From assembly GCA_009192285.1 (NCBI GenBank), contig CM018606.1, positions 2,470,081-2,534,080 of the forward strand: a DNA stretch of 64,000 bases, read 5' to 3'. This stretch comes from Morchella semilibera (taxonomy: Eukaryota; Ascomycota; Pezizomycetes; Pezizales; Morchellaceae). The notes below the pieces were generated by a model that was not told where the DNA came from, made no database searches, and saw nothing but the letters and a program-made list of their open reading frames with translations. A program made the translations under genes and the position numbers. This document shows, one piece after another, positions 49,134 through 60,814 of this stretch (the stretch's first letter is position 1; every line of letters starts with the position of its first letter).

Positions 49134-50429
49134 CTAGGCCAGGGACGAATCTTTTAACTCCTCCTCATCCGACAATACCTCCTCTTCCTTTTCCTTCTTT
49201 TCCTTTCTTGCTTCCAACAACGCTCCCCTCATCCTAGGTGCTGCCCTTCCCGAGGGCGAAAGCTTACAATCTCTAACCAAATGTCCAACCCCCCCGCAGT
49301 AATAGCAACGATTCTCCACACGACGTGCCTCCCTTTCTCTGGGATCCGGGCGACGGTAACTATTAGACAAATCCATAGGAACAGCTCCCCCAGGAGTATA
49401 GGAAGGGTGGGCCGCTGGCGCAGCATTCTTCGGTGGTGGTTGGGGTGGTCCGCGTACGACTGGGGATGTTGCTGGTGCAACGGGGGGACGAGGAGCAAAG
49501 GGACGCGGAGCAGGAGCACTTGGAATCTGGAAACGAAATCTCCCCATCCTGGCCTGTAGCGCCCGTTGCTTATTATCAAGACGTTGAAGAAGCAGCCCGC
49601 AGTCCTTAATGGTAGTTGGTGTTTCATTCTGAATCATCAGAGCCATTAGGTCCTGGTTAAGTCCTTCCAACAAACATTCAATCTTAGCCGCTTCGTTGAA
49701 CTCAGAGTCCGCAGCGTATCGCTGAAACTCTGCAAAGTACTCAGAAAAGGTGCGTTGGCGCTGCCTGATCTCCCTCAGATTTCGAGCAGCAGTGGCGGCG
49801 CGGTCTGGATCCCCAAAAGCATTATCCAAAATTTCAAAAAACTCCGCCATGGAATCGAGAGCGATTCCTTCATCTGTAATATAAACTAAAAATTGATCCG
49901 CCGCCGGTCCTTCCAATCGAGAAATAGAATACGCAAGTTGTTGAGCCGCGGTAGGAAAGCGATCCAAATTAGCCGTGAGCTTAATCTGAAGTTGTCTCTG
50001 GAAAGTCCTGAGAGTCTTGCGATCGCCCCGGTATTTCTCCGGGTCGGGTAGCTTCTCGGATTTGGATGGCTTGGTTAAGTCGTCGTGGAGCTCCTCTAAA
50101 CCTCCTTTGACTCCTTCTTGCAGCTTCTTGATCTTAGCCCGTAGTCCCTGGATTTCTTTGTGGAACTCGGCCCGGCCTTGTTCGGTTTCGGAGTGATGGG
50201 TGGTGATGTCGACCGCATATTGCTGGACCCCTCCGTGCGCTCTTTGGAGGAGGGCATACGCTTGCTTCGCTTCTTCCGTTGCGGCGGGGTCCACTTCAGG
50301 GTGAGCGACAAAGAACCCTTCGAGATCCGTATGGAGCTTTTGATAATCAAATGCATTGGTAGCAGGGGCGGTCATGGTGAACTGTAGTGCGAGGAACTCG
50401 GACTGTGCTAGTCGAGTGAGGATGGTCAC
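49134..50429 (-). mobile_element. Gag region of family A element
   Basis: About 431 residues with a retrotransposon gag-like helical core (LRTFQRQLQIKL, EYFAEFQRYAADSEF) and one CCHC knuckle (CYYCGGVGHLVRDC) followed by a basic, then acidic tail. Confidence 0.9.
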
Positions 50430-50436
50430 GTCTTAG

Positions 50437-51070
50437 TGTGACGGAGTAACCCGACGCAAAGAAGAAGATGACAATGATGACGCAGAGGGACTCGAGGAGC
50501 ACAGTGTACTCGACGTGGGGGCCGATGAAGACAGGGACAACGCCAGGGAGGCACAAGCACAGGCACCGGCGAAGACAAAGGCAAGAGCAAGGGCACAAGA
50601 GCACAGAGCAGGGAGAGTGAGGACCGAAGGGACCTCAACGAGAACGATGAGGGATACTATGAGTTTCCTCTTGTCAGAGGATCGAGTCTTTGGTACGAGA
50701 GGCTATGGCTTTAGAAATAGGAGTAGATTCCTATGTACCGAGATAACAGGAAGACGAGACAGAGAGAGAAGAAAGTAAGAACTAAGAAAAACATCTATCT
50801 CGACTATTTAACACACCTCCTCCACTAGTCCGATATGACTCACACCTCCGCTCATAGAACCTCATAGAAACCTGTTACTACCACACCCCGTAATCCTCCC
50901 CACCATCTCCGCTATTCTACATTACCAATCCATCACGCCATCGAACCTCCCAGAATCTAATGACGACAGCCTCCACCTCGCACCCCCCGCTCTCGCTTAA
51001 CATTTCCCTAACAACCACAACCGTACATCGCCTACCGAACTGTCGGAACAAATGCCAAGACGCCGGGACA
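50437..51070 (-). repeat. 5' LTR of family A element
   Basis: 634 bp, partner of 44844-45477; its inner end lies just beyond the gag start. Confidence 0.9.
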
Positions 51071-51375
51071 GGTAGCTTTAGCCCAGTGGGCGTCGGCGCG
51101 CTTGAGACCATGGGAGCGGGCGTACTGGCGGAGGAGGTAAACATGGGGGTCCGAACCAAGACGGCAGCCAAGGTCGAACCAGTGGGAGCGGGGAACAAGA
51201 GCGAGATGGCAGAACCCTTTCCTTTCGGGAAAGTAGCAGTCGAGAGGGCCGGGGGAGAAGTAAACAGGGTTGGGGCAGTCCCCCATGGGGACATCCCAAC
51301 TGAGATCGGTTATTATGACCGGAGCGAGACGAGACGGGGACGTTGTGTAGGTCGGCGGAGGGGACGTGTTCTTAG

Positions 51376-51963
51376 TGTTACGGAGCAACACGGAGACAAC
51401 AAACAAGAGAGCCGAGGTACACAACCGAGGCAGGAACGAGGACGAAGACGCGAGGCGAAGACGAGGGAACTTAACCGAGGAGCAGGGTTGAAGGGCAGAG
51501 GGTCCAGATGGCCACTCTGACGAAGACGTGGAGACGAAGATACCAGTAGACGACACGGACTACGGTCATGGGCTATGGGCGAGGCGAGGCGAGGCGAAGC
51601 GAGACAGAACGGGAATGTAGCAAAGCGAGGACGAGACGAGGTACTATGGAAGACCCACTAGGGTCTTGGCGAAGACTATGGCTATGATGTAATGTATTCA
51701 GAACTAAAGACACAGAACGAAACGAAACTAAACCGTAGGGTTGACAACAGGAAGAACACGTAGGAAAAGAAAGAGAAAGAAAAGAACAAAGGGAAGATCT
51801 GTAGCAACGTATATATACCCCTCCTAATCCCTGTACAATCATGACTCATCACATCGTATAACGAAAACCCATAGAAACTCCAAGAACCCAAAAGAAACCT
51901 TACGCCCGAAAGCCTATTCTCTAATATCTTCCTCCTCCGCGAAGTCCGTGGTACGCCGTGATA
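51376..51963 (-). repeat. 5' LTR of B2
   Basis: 588 bp, partner of 39375-39962; abuts the right ctttc duplication in B1. Confidence 0.88.
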
Positions 51964-51968
51964 CTTTC

Positions 51969-52659
51969 AATGGCGGAGTTTGCGACTAATAATCATGTTT
52001 CCGAGACCACCAAGATGTCCCCGTTTCAGGCAAACTATGGAAGGAGTCCCCGTATGTTTTTCGCACCGCTACAGCATGGGAAGACAATCAACGAGGATCA
52101 AGCGAATGGTATGGCCAGGACGATGGCACAGGTTTATGATTTCCTCCGTGATGAAATGGCCCGGGCTCAGAAGATTCATGAGGATGCAGCAAACCGTAAT
52201 AGAATTCCCGCCCCTAGGTATGCCGTCGGAGATGAAGTCTTTCTCTCCACCCGGAACATTGAGACCAAGCGCCCCTCGAAGAAACTTGATTGGAAACGCA
52301 TCGGTCCCTATGTTATTAAGCGGATGGTTAGCCCTTATGCTTACGAGCTCGGCCTTCCGGCGTCTATGAAGATTGATCCGGTGTTTCATGTGTCCCTCTT
52401 GTCTCTTGCCCCCAGCAATCCAGTTCCCGGCCAGCTACAGTCCCCGCCCCCAGCCATAGAAATCGACGGTGAACAAGAATGGGAAGTGGATCGAGTTATA
52501 GACTTTCGTCGGCGCTATGGGAAGTTGGAATATTTGGTTCAGTATCTGGGTTATGACGATCCATCCTGGCAACCCCCCGAGGACTTGGAGCATGCCCCCG
52601 ATTTGGTTAAAGACTTTCATGATAGTTATCCACGCAAACCTAGGCCTACCAGGAGTTAG
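51969..52659 (+). mobile_element. Distal pol part of B1 (integrase tail and chromodomain)
   Basis: Continues the B1 integrase beyond the B2 insertion, with AEFATNNH, FLSTRNIETKRPSKKLDWKR and a chromodomain-like LEYLVQYLGYDDPSWQPP. It is followed by a purine tract and the 3' LTR. Confidence 0.88.
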
Positions 52660-52679
52660 GCCTGAAGGAGGGCCTAATT

Positions 52680-53268
52680 TATCACGGCGTACCATGGAGT
52701 TCGCAGGAGAGGAGGATATTCGGGAATGGGGTTCTTTTGATTGCGGTGTTTTCTTTTGGGTTCTTGGAGTTTCTATGGGTTTCCGTTACACGATGTTATG
52801 AGTCATGATTGTACAGGGATTAGGAGGGGTATATATACATTGCTACGGATCTTTCCTTTGTCCTTTTCTTTCTCTTTCTTTTCCTACGTGTTCTTCCTGT
52901 TGTCAACCCTACGGTTTAGTTTCGTCTCGTCTTGTGTCTCTAGTCTCTGAATACATTACGTCATAACCATAAGTCTTCGTCAAGACCCTAGTGGGTCTTC
53001 CATAGTACCTTGCCTCGTTCCTGCTTCGCTAAGTCCTCGCCTCGTCTCGCTTCGTCTCGCTTCGTCCATAGCCCGTGACCGTAGTCCGTGTCGTCTACTG
53101 GTATCTTCGTCTCCACGTCTTCGTCAGAGAGGCCATCTGGACCCTCTGCCCTACAACCCTGCTCCTCGGTTAGGTTCTCCCGCCGTTGCCCCTCGTCTTC
53201 GTCCTCGTTCTCGCCTCGGTTGTGTACCTCGGCTCTCTTGTTCGTTGCTTCCGTGTTGCCCCGTAACA
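52680..53268 (+). repeat. 3' LTR of B1
   Basis: 589 bp, partner of 34772-35370, with about a 10-bp length difference in the GCCTCG/CTTCG repeat part. Followed by the gatcc duplication. Confidence 0.88.
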
Positions 53269-53852
53269 GATCCGTATAGATTACGTGTAGGTGCAATTAT
53301 ACTACCGCTATAACTCGATCAAAATTACTATCAGCAGACCTGATCTACATCCTTCAACCAATCGTTAAGGAGGTAATCCCTGGCCGGAGATAGCCAATTT
53401 TTCGAGTTTTTGCGGTACTGCACTGGTTAAAGGTGGTTCATATGATCATATTATGTAGTGTTGATCGATTGATTAGGGGTTTATTTCCAGGGATTATCCC
53501 TCCATAGAGCCAATTTTGTAATTGCGGAGAGTGCATTGATCATTAGATTCTGAAATTATGAATGGGTTTCCAGGTACTGGTAGACTTTCAGTCCCGTCAA
53601 AAACCCGACACCTATAAAAGGTCAAACTCAAACCCACTCTCACTACATGTAGTTACCAACTGCTAATAGTTGACGAGTCACATGTGCGACATTGATTATC
53701 AGTAGATATACATGCATATATATATATAATATTGAATATATATATATATAGATAGGGGCAAGAATTTACATACGCGTCACGTCAACGGTAGTGCATACAT
53801 ACATGTATAAATGTACCTCTATCTTGCATACTGAACTCGTTAGTTGATTCTA

Positions 53853-53941
53853 CTTGCTGGAAAAAAAAGTATGGTCTCAACCCGAACATCCCCGGTTGCT
53901 TTCTGGCTCACCTTGGAGACCATACTTTATTTTTCAGCAAG
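53853..53941. mobile_element. Short hairpin MITE, CTTGCTG ends (89 bp)
   Basis: Arms of about 26 bp beginning CTTGCTG and containing AGTATGGTCTC pair with about three mismatches around a ~37-bp loop. TA flanks both sides (53851-53852, 53942-53943). Confidence 0.75.
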
Positions 53942-54171
53942 TAGTGCTTCGTTAGGTTGTCGTTGGGATTTTGACTTACCTATTCAATTCCCGTAATTTA
54001 TATTACTAGTGCCATGCATAACCGGCCCTACATACATGTATAGAGTAAGTCTTTACACGTTGTAAATCATCCATAGTCCAAAGCTAGGGGCGAAGTCCCC
54101 AACGTGTTCGAGGGAAAAGAGGGGGGGGGAGGAGGGCTCGGATCCGGAGTTAAAAGATTAATATGAAGAAT

Positions 54172-54289
54172 CCCCATTTCACAACATTTTCGAACACAAC
54201 CGTTATTGCATGCCACACAAAAACCCACCATGCCACATTTCTATATGGTGTGCAATAGTGGTTGTGTTCGAAAACGTTGTGAACTGGGG
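54172..54289. mobile_element. Hairpin element, CCCC...GGGG ends (118 bp)
   Basis: Inverted arms of about 39 bp containing TTCGAACACAACC pair with about five mismatches. No clear target duplication is visible, so the superfamily is unknown. Confidence 0.65.
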
Positions 54290-57200
54290 TAAGTACATAC
54301 ATGTACTTACATATACATACGTACAGATGTGTACATGTATATATCGGTATACACACCCTCCCATTTAATTGGTTCTAACCAAACTGCCCCCACCGAGGCC
54401 GCGTATTTTCCTTTTATATTTCATCTGGTGAGAAGATATACTCTAGGCATACGTTCGTATACCATGTATGTATATATAAACGTTGGAAACACCTCAATTA
54501 CCCAACCCCTCTAGATCTCCCCGTAACAGCTTGATGTCGTTTTTTAAACAATGAATCTTCGCTCATGCCCGAACCAGGGCCCCGATGAACTGCGTACTTC
54601 GCCGCCGCCGCACGAAACGTCCTAGGCCCGTTCCCAGCAACGCCGTAGGGGGTGGGTACGAGGCTAGATCATATCAAACATACCAATATTCAGGGCGCAT
54701 CGGCACTGTGTGAGGTGGCGAGGACTAATTGGTGCTGGGCAAAACATCAGAGGGCATGATCAGATATCACGTTGGATTAAGGTTTGACGTGCATATGACT
54801 GAGATAAGCTTTAAACTTATTGTTATCGTCTCACCACGTGCAATGACCAGGCTACAGGTATAGTTGGCAAAAGTACACCAACTTCAAACTCCTTCTGCAC
54901 CTCAACGAAAAGACTTGAATGAATTTCCTGCTCTACAGCCCCATAGACTCAAAATAATTTTAGGTGTTGTGGTGGTGGAGGAGTGGCCGTCAGGAGTTGG
55001 GGCACAAAGTGCTCCGGCTATAGGTGTCCCCAACTGTAGCTTCACGTACTGCGCCCTCAAATTCAGTGTTAAGATTTGTGCGAACTAATCATAGTCTAAG
55101 CCATTGGGAGGCAGTAACTCTACTTATATACCTACATGTATACACCTATATAATAAACGATTGCCGTCAAGTGGGTGGGATTTTGGCAGTTCGTTTTCGA
55201 AAACAAAGAGGGTTAGCAGCTGTTTAAGATCAATCTACGGGCACTAGCTCCTATCGACAGGTCCTAACTACACCTCATATTCCGTACCTACACCACCTAT
55301 ACCACAGTTCAAACAGCCTCCGGATCACTTCTTAATACCATCCGGGCTCCTCATACACAGCACTACAGATCCAAGGTATGACTCTCATATCCCCTAGGAA
55401 GCCAACTGAAGAATATGAGCATACAGGGGAATCCCTACCGACGAAACCCTACTAGAAGCCACTGTCTAAACAAGCTCTCCCCTCAGCTACCCCGCACTCA
55501 GATTAGTTTCAACAGCAACCAAAATACTTCTAGTCTATATAGGTGTTCGAAGAATAAAGTCCGAGACTGCAGCACAACTGATAAGAGGCTAGTCAAGACG
55601 TTTACGACAACTTGGGGCTGGTAGTACATGTCGGGAACAGCAATCGGTGTATATGGTTAATATAATATTCGGCCGTGGCTTTGGTTGGAATATATGGGAC
55701 GGACGCCCAGACCAGCCCCCAAAGTCGGCCTGGGAATGATATTCGGACCGACAGTGACGGATGTCTACAGCCATATAGTCTACGACTTGGCACAAACCCA
55801 AGGTCGGCGTCCCCGAAGTTAGGGCCTGAGAGAAGTGATCTCCGCCGGGTATCGGTCAGGTATAGAATCATCTTGTTCTATCACCTATCTCTGTGTGTCC
55901 ATGATAACTTAATAACTAACACTGGGCCGCAGGTAGAAAGAGTGCTTGGCTCGATTGGAGAACTCAAACTTTTGCATTCGATTTGGAACCTGAGACACAC
56001 CTACACACATACACGAAGCTGGGACATAATCCCGTGATGACCTTACTGCTATGAGGATTGTGCTGTTTATAGAAAATCACGATCGACACGGGTGAAGAAA
56101 GACTGGGAAGAAATTTCGAATCCCATGTTGCGGGATTTTGATATGAGGGTATCAATGATACGATGTGTGAGGGGGCAACCGGAAGAGAACCAGGTAAGAA
56201 CTTTTTGCTCTACCTGGTGTGTCGTTGTGATCACGCTGATTGTAGGGGTTAAACAGGGACGCTCGCAAGTTGCGCGGGAGTGTAGGAGCACTATTTCTGT
56301 TCAGTGAGTTTGGAGCACAGACCTGGCGAGAAGAGAGACTGTTTCAAGCCGTTTATTGATCCGAGTCATTGGTTATCAGAGACCCATAGTATTCTATCGG
56401 ATCCTACTATCTACATCTTACATTAAAACTAATCCCCCGTAATGGCCCACGGAATTAGGAATTATCAAAGCACCCACCATGAGTTCCCAGAAATCTGTCG
56501 CGTGGATTGATACTGTGAGGAATCTGGAGAACTGAATGAGCCGAGAAGGAACTAGTTGTGCGTCCCTCACACACACGTGTGTCCGGCACTTCCGGTACCT
56601 GTGATGCTTTCGCGAGGCCGACTTAGATGGGCGATTAGACACCTGGAATCTATCCCCCCCACCTCCTCCGCGCGGCCAGTGGATGATTGACTGGTACACA
56701 TACAGAGGAACGCCAGGAGCTGTTAAGTGGAGGAGGGACGCAAGCGGTAGTTGGTCGTACGTAAATAATGTAGACATATGCAGGAACAGGATCGAGAAAG
56801 ACTAGCTAGTTTATAGCTCAGTTGGTGAGCTCTCAAGCAATGAGCACTCGGAATCACATCTGGCGTCCTCTCACCCTAGTCGACCCCACCGCATATTTTT
56901 GAAGAGTTGCATACTACATCAACCGCATGGACGCTCAGCAGTATTATGGTAACTGCCGCTGAGCTGATTACGATTTTAGACTTAAAAAAAAATCAGGTGG
57001 TTCAACGATGTGTCTGGAATACATGCATTACCAACTCAATTGTAAAGTATGTACTGATCGGATTTTGTTTGGCCTCGGTGTCACTGTGACCCAGTTTTTG
57101 AACTACTCTGCACAACTGACTGTGCCGTTTACTTGCAGGCCAGCAACCTAGCTAAGAAAGTCTCCAAGGTGGCAACTTTATCTGATCTTTTGAAATAGTT

Positions 57201-57434
57201 CCTGACCCCTAAGCGCTTAAGCGATTGTGCCCATACAAACTACAAACTTTGTACTATGTAGCGGAGGTGAGAGCAGGTACTATCGTAGAAAGCTGGTAGA
57301 AAGTCAGGCCTCTTGCTTGATACACTTCTGTATAAGCGAGCTGGTGAAAACTTCTATTAGACGCGATATATAAGAAACTCTATCCGAATTAAACTTCAAC
57401 GTTCCTACATAGCATGTATATGCGGACTACAGTA

Positions 57435-57518
57435 CTACGGGTGTAGGGGTAAGTCTGGCGACACTAGCCGTGGTTGTAACAGTTCTTACTGTCGCCAGAA
57501 TTACCCCTACACCCGTAG
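57435..57518. mobile_element. MITE, CTACGGG family, copy 2 (84 bp)
   Basis: Near-perfect palindrome with arms of about 33 bp beginning CTACGGGTGTAGGGG and containing TCTGGCGACA; TA on both sides (57433-57434, 57519-57520). Terminal sequence is shared with the element at 34576-34682. Confidence 0.8.
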
Positions 57519-58018
57519 TACTACTGGGCCTTACATGTACTTCATGGCAAGTCTATGGAGAGGGTCATCCTTACTTTAACTCATGCTCATGCTCATCGAA
57601 CCTCATTTGACCCGCAAAAAGCATAGGATTCCCACAGACTTGGTCAATTGGGTTTCTATATAAGGCCTATCTATACTTGGAATGGATTTGCAAGCTTAAG
57701 CATCAGCGGATATTATATATATACATGTATTGATGGTATTTAATGGGGACGTTATGTAACCGGGGTGACGACTTCCCGCATCATATAGCAGGTCTCTCGG
57801 GCTAGCCCTAGGGACTAATATTTAATACTTAGGACGTAATCACCTCAAGTTCGTATCAAGTACCCCTTTATAATCATAGCCTTGAATATGCTAAATCTTT
57901 TAAAAACCCATATTATAGACGTTGGACATGTGTTACGAGACACTTAGATTAGCGAGTGAGTTGTTTTCAGCTATGCGCGTACATGTACCTACAAAGTTAG
58001 TATCAGTATGCGCTAGAC

Positions 58019-58090
58019 TGTAAAGGTGACAGTCGGTATTTAATCTAAGCTGGAACAATCATGACCACTCTGGCTTAGAACCCAATGGCT
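58019..58090. repeat. Partial relative of the 32644 MITE
   Basis: Contains AAAGGTGACA, TCGGTATTT and AGCTGGAACAATC in the same order and spacing as the left part of the 32644 element. No complete inverted end or TA pair was found, so it is a diverged fragment. Confidence 0.55.
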
Positions 58091-59864
58091 GAAAATTGGG
58101 TATCAATGTCTAGCTAAAAGGTTATTAGCGATAGGGTTTGTTACGTTATTCTATACTCGTTAATTGAAAAGTCGGAATTTTTGATACAGTCGCTTGCGAA
58201 AACCTGTGGATTAAGGCGGGTAGCGTGTAAGAGCGGCCTATTGCAACGGACTATCAGTAGGGTACAACAGACTAAGTACCCTGAAGTCTTCACAGCGACT
58301 GTAAGCGGTTGGTTGCAACGATATCCGACGATTTAGTTAACGCGCGAGTATGACGCGAAGTCTGCAAGTCATAGTAAGATTGTGACTTGAGTGCCTCTCC
58401 CAGTGGAGCCTCTAGATCTACGGATATATGGTATTATAGGCTTGGATAATTGGTCAGGCCGGTATAAGGGCCGACCATACCTAGCTACGTACATGTAGAG
58501 TAGTAGTACTTCCCACAGATCAATCTCGTACTAACAGTTAAGCTATCATCTACTAACCAGAGGGGAGGATCAGCTTATAATTATTATCCGGCATTACTTA
58601 GGTGGTCAATAAATGCAATACATATACCTCTTCCTTCGATGTTAATTAGTTTGGACGCTGACGCGCCAATGTGTGACCTAGTCTATACATACCGTGCAGG
58701 GATACCAATATCCAATCGCAATCGAAACACAAAACGTAACTAAGCATACTGCACGTCATTAACTTACAAATATATAATTGAGGCGACCCAACGTCGATCG
58801 AACTATTGAATCAGTTACAACCTACTTAGTTAAATCACTTATATATGGTCCAGGCGATCCACGTGCTTAAAGCCAGGTTCGTGGGGGGGGGTGTGAGGCA
58901 ACTGACTGGTGCTGTATACGTAGCTAATACCGGCCGGACGCGGGCACTCTGAGCTAATCCAAGTCCTATTTACACCAGATCAAATTTTTTGCGATCCGAT
59001 ATACCTTACCTTCCAGTCTGAAGACTCAAAATCCCTATAGTCATGTGATGTATATACCAAACAACTGCTTGTCTCCGTAAACTAGAGGTCAATAATTTTG
59101 CGCATCAATGGCGCATAGAACTGGTTTGTGAGAAAATCAATGCGTGTTAGCATCGATCCCTGATTCGACTACCCCCCCCCCCACTTTTCTTTTCTCTTCC
59201 GACTACTTATCAATCTCAAAAATGAGTAGGGGTAGGGGTGTGACTTAAGTCTCGAGTTTTTTTTTAAGAATGAGAGCTCATGCTCATATTGCTCAGTCAA
59301 CTTGTGCAACCTACAGATAAGTACGTCCCATAACCAGTGAATATTTGTTTTTTTTTTTTTTGTTTACTTCATACTCGCATCCAGCCTATTTAGGCTATGG
59401 CGGCGTACTCAATCTAAGCTTCACTTGGAGGGTTCGATCCTAAGGACCTAATGGAATACCCCAACCGAGAACTAAATAGTGAATATTTGTTTGGAACAAC
59501 CTTGCATCTGGCCACTGAAGACTACATGTAAGTTGTGTGGAGGCCGCTGAGTTAAAATTACTTCACTAAACTTTTTTAAATAACTGAATCTACAAAGTGA
59601 GATATCACTCGTATAAAGTCTAATTGGTTCCCCTACCCCGAGATAGCTAGCTAGTTTATAATATCCATCGACGGCTAGAAGAGAGGGAAAATTCGAACAC
59701 ATCATTATAACATTCCTCTGCTTTATAATTTACTGGTATTGCTCTCAATCCATTTAACAGTCTCTTTCAAGTACTAATTTTCTCAATAGTTGCACGTTAG
59801 TCACCTATATAATTATATATAATTCTATAAATCCTAGTTCGGCAGCACATTAAGTTCAAGCCCA

Positions 59865-60814
59865 ATGGCACCAGTATCGAGCTTAAAACAACAACAGAAC
59901 AGAATACAACCATACCCTCCTAGAAATGTGGGTAGCAGGAGCCAAGGGGGCAATGGGGTGCCCCAAGGTTGCACGCCTTGTCAGCTCTGTGGCGAGTCCA
60001 TTTCAGACTCAATGAAAACCATAAAGTAAGCTAATTAACCCCGATATTAGTAGTAAATTATCTCACAGTCTCAGGAACCATATAAAACGAATCCATATCA
60101 AGTCTCGGAAGTGGGAGTGTGATCGCTGCGGGCTGCGCTTCGGTGTTGAGTATGAGTTGAAGCGTCACAGGGAAAACCTCAAATGCGAGAAAGCCGATCC
60201 GCGCACAGCTACAGCGGCTGATAAACAGATTATCGCCCACCACGAGAATGTTGATAAGTGTAAAACCAGGGAGGAACTTCATAGGGTTCTATTTTGGGGT
60301 GATCCGCGGGATCGCATCATACGATATGACTATAAGAAAAATATAAACCGTGAGTAGAATTCGTAATGTGGATCTACGCTACCATCATGCTGATATTGAC
60401 CTTTGTTAAAGGGCTAAGTCTTCCCGACGAACCGCAGGAGTACGGTGGGGCCATGCCGCCCTTAGGGGGTATTTATGTTGGTTATTGTACTGGGATGTCC
60501 GCTTTAGAGTCGATGGGTCTTCATAGCCCGACGACGACCACCCAGTCTTTACCTGAAGAAAGTAGGCCAACCCGCCCATTTCTGACGTAACTTTACTCAG
60601 TTGATTATATATACCCTTTCAAATTAGAGTTTATTAAAGTTATGAATACTTACGTCATGTATTTATTATAGGGCCTTCTACTCCTGATCATGAATCTACT
60701 AGACTAGATTGTATTTATCATGATCAGGCCGATTGTAAACCATACATATACGACGACAAGGATTTCGAGGAGCTTTTTGGCCCTCTGCCCTTAGCCAGGG
60801 AGCCTTGGTTATAA
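59865..60814 (+). CDS. Two-finger zinc-finger protein, copy 1 (unrecognised family)
   Basis: Exons 59865-60025, 60069-60349, 60412-60561 and 60672-60814 give about 244 residues; the first two introns (43 and 62 nt) are well supported by the protein they restore. Finger 1 is C2H2-like: CQLCGESIS, then LRNHIKRIH, with a phase-2 intron inside it. Finger 2 is CDRCGLRFG, then ELKRHRENLKC, a C2HC layout. After the fingers comes CKTREELHRVLFWGDPRDRI and YDY. The last splice (donor GTAGGC) is weak: without it the frame closes at 60590. A nucleic-acid-binding role is inferred from the fingers only. The same layout recurs in the gene at 62848. No named family was recognised. Confidence 0.65.

Larger units (their letters stand above)
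44844..51070 (-). mobile_element. Ty3/gypsy chromovirus, family A, inserted into B2 gag
   Basis: A 6.2-kb element in minus orientation with 634-bp LTRs at 44844-45477 and 50437-51070 that look almost identical (about one difference by eye), and a perfect 5-bp duplication ggtag (44839-44843, 51071-51075). Gag is at 49134-50429 and pol at about 45499-49095. The near-identity of the LTRs makes it the youngest element in the window. It looks nearly whole, with about one break in pol. No envelope gene. Confidence 0.93.
39375..51963 (-). mobile_element. Ty3/gypsy LTR retroelement B2, family B, inserted into B1
   Basis: Minus orientation. LTRs of 588 bp each lie at 39375-39962 and 51376-51963, and the element is flanked by the 5-bp duplication ctttc (39370-39374, 51964-51968), which lies in B1 pol. 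The two LTRs differ at only about six positions by eye (about 1%), so the insertion is fairly recent. Gag is at about 51076-51310 and 44134-44838, split by the family A insertion; pol is at about 39984-44140 and contains a further ~500-bp insertion. The chromodomain is near 40000-40200. It is broken: two insertions and a few smaller breaks. Confidence 0.9.
34772..53268 (+). mobile_element. Ty3/gypsy LTR retroelement B1, family B, split by nested insertions
   Basis: A chromovirus-type element in plus orientation. LTRs lie at 34772-35370 and 52680-53268 (599 and 589 bp, TATCACGG...CCGTAACA), flanked by the 5-bp duplication gatcc (34767-34771, 53269-53273). Gag is at about 35435-36421, pol from about 36420 to 39369, and its last part (integrase tail and chromodomain) at about 51969-52659, beyond the inserted B2. 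A purine tract precedes the 3' LTR. It is broken: one large insertion plus about one or two smaller breaks. It is the oldest of the three nested elements by insertion order. Confidence 0.9.
53274..59864. other. Gene-free AT-rich region with MITEs
   Basis: No gene is supported in about 6.6 kb. It contains MITE-like hairpins at 53853, 54172 and 57435, a partial relative of the 32644 element near 58020, (TA)n tracts near 53718-53750, and about eleven TACATGTA palindromes. Confidence 0.5.

Noticed and set aside
45367-51556. Open frames inside LTRs on both strands that look like small genes
   Set aside because: They recur in every LTR copy, and none has a recognisable product.
55415-56310. Several 60-120 codon frames on both strands
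   Set aside because: No domain or splice support in AT-rich intergenic DNA.
56810-56880. tRNA-like sequence with an A-box and D-arm (TAGCTCAGTTGGTGAGC)
   Set aside because: The D-arm pairs, but no anticodon stem forms and there is no GGTTCGANTCC B-box at the right distance; it is at most a pseudo-tRNA fragment or chance.
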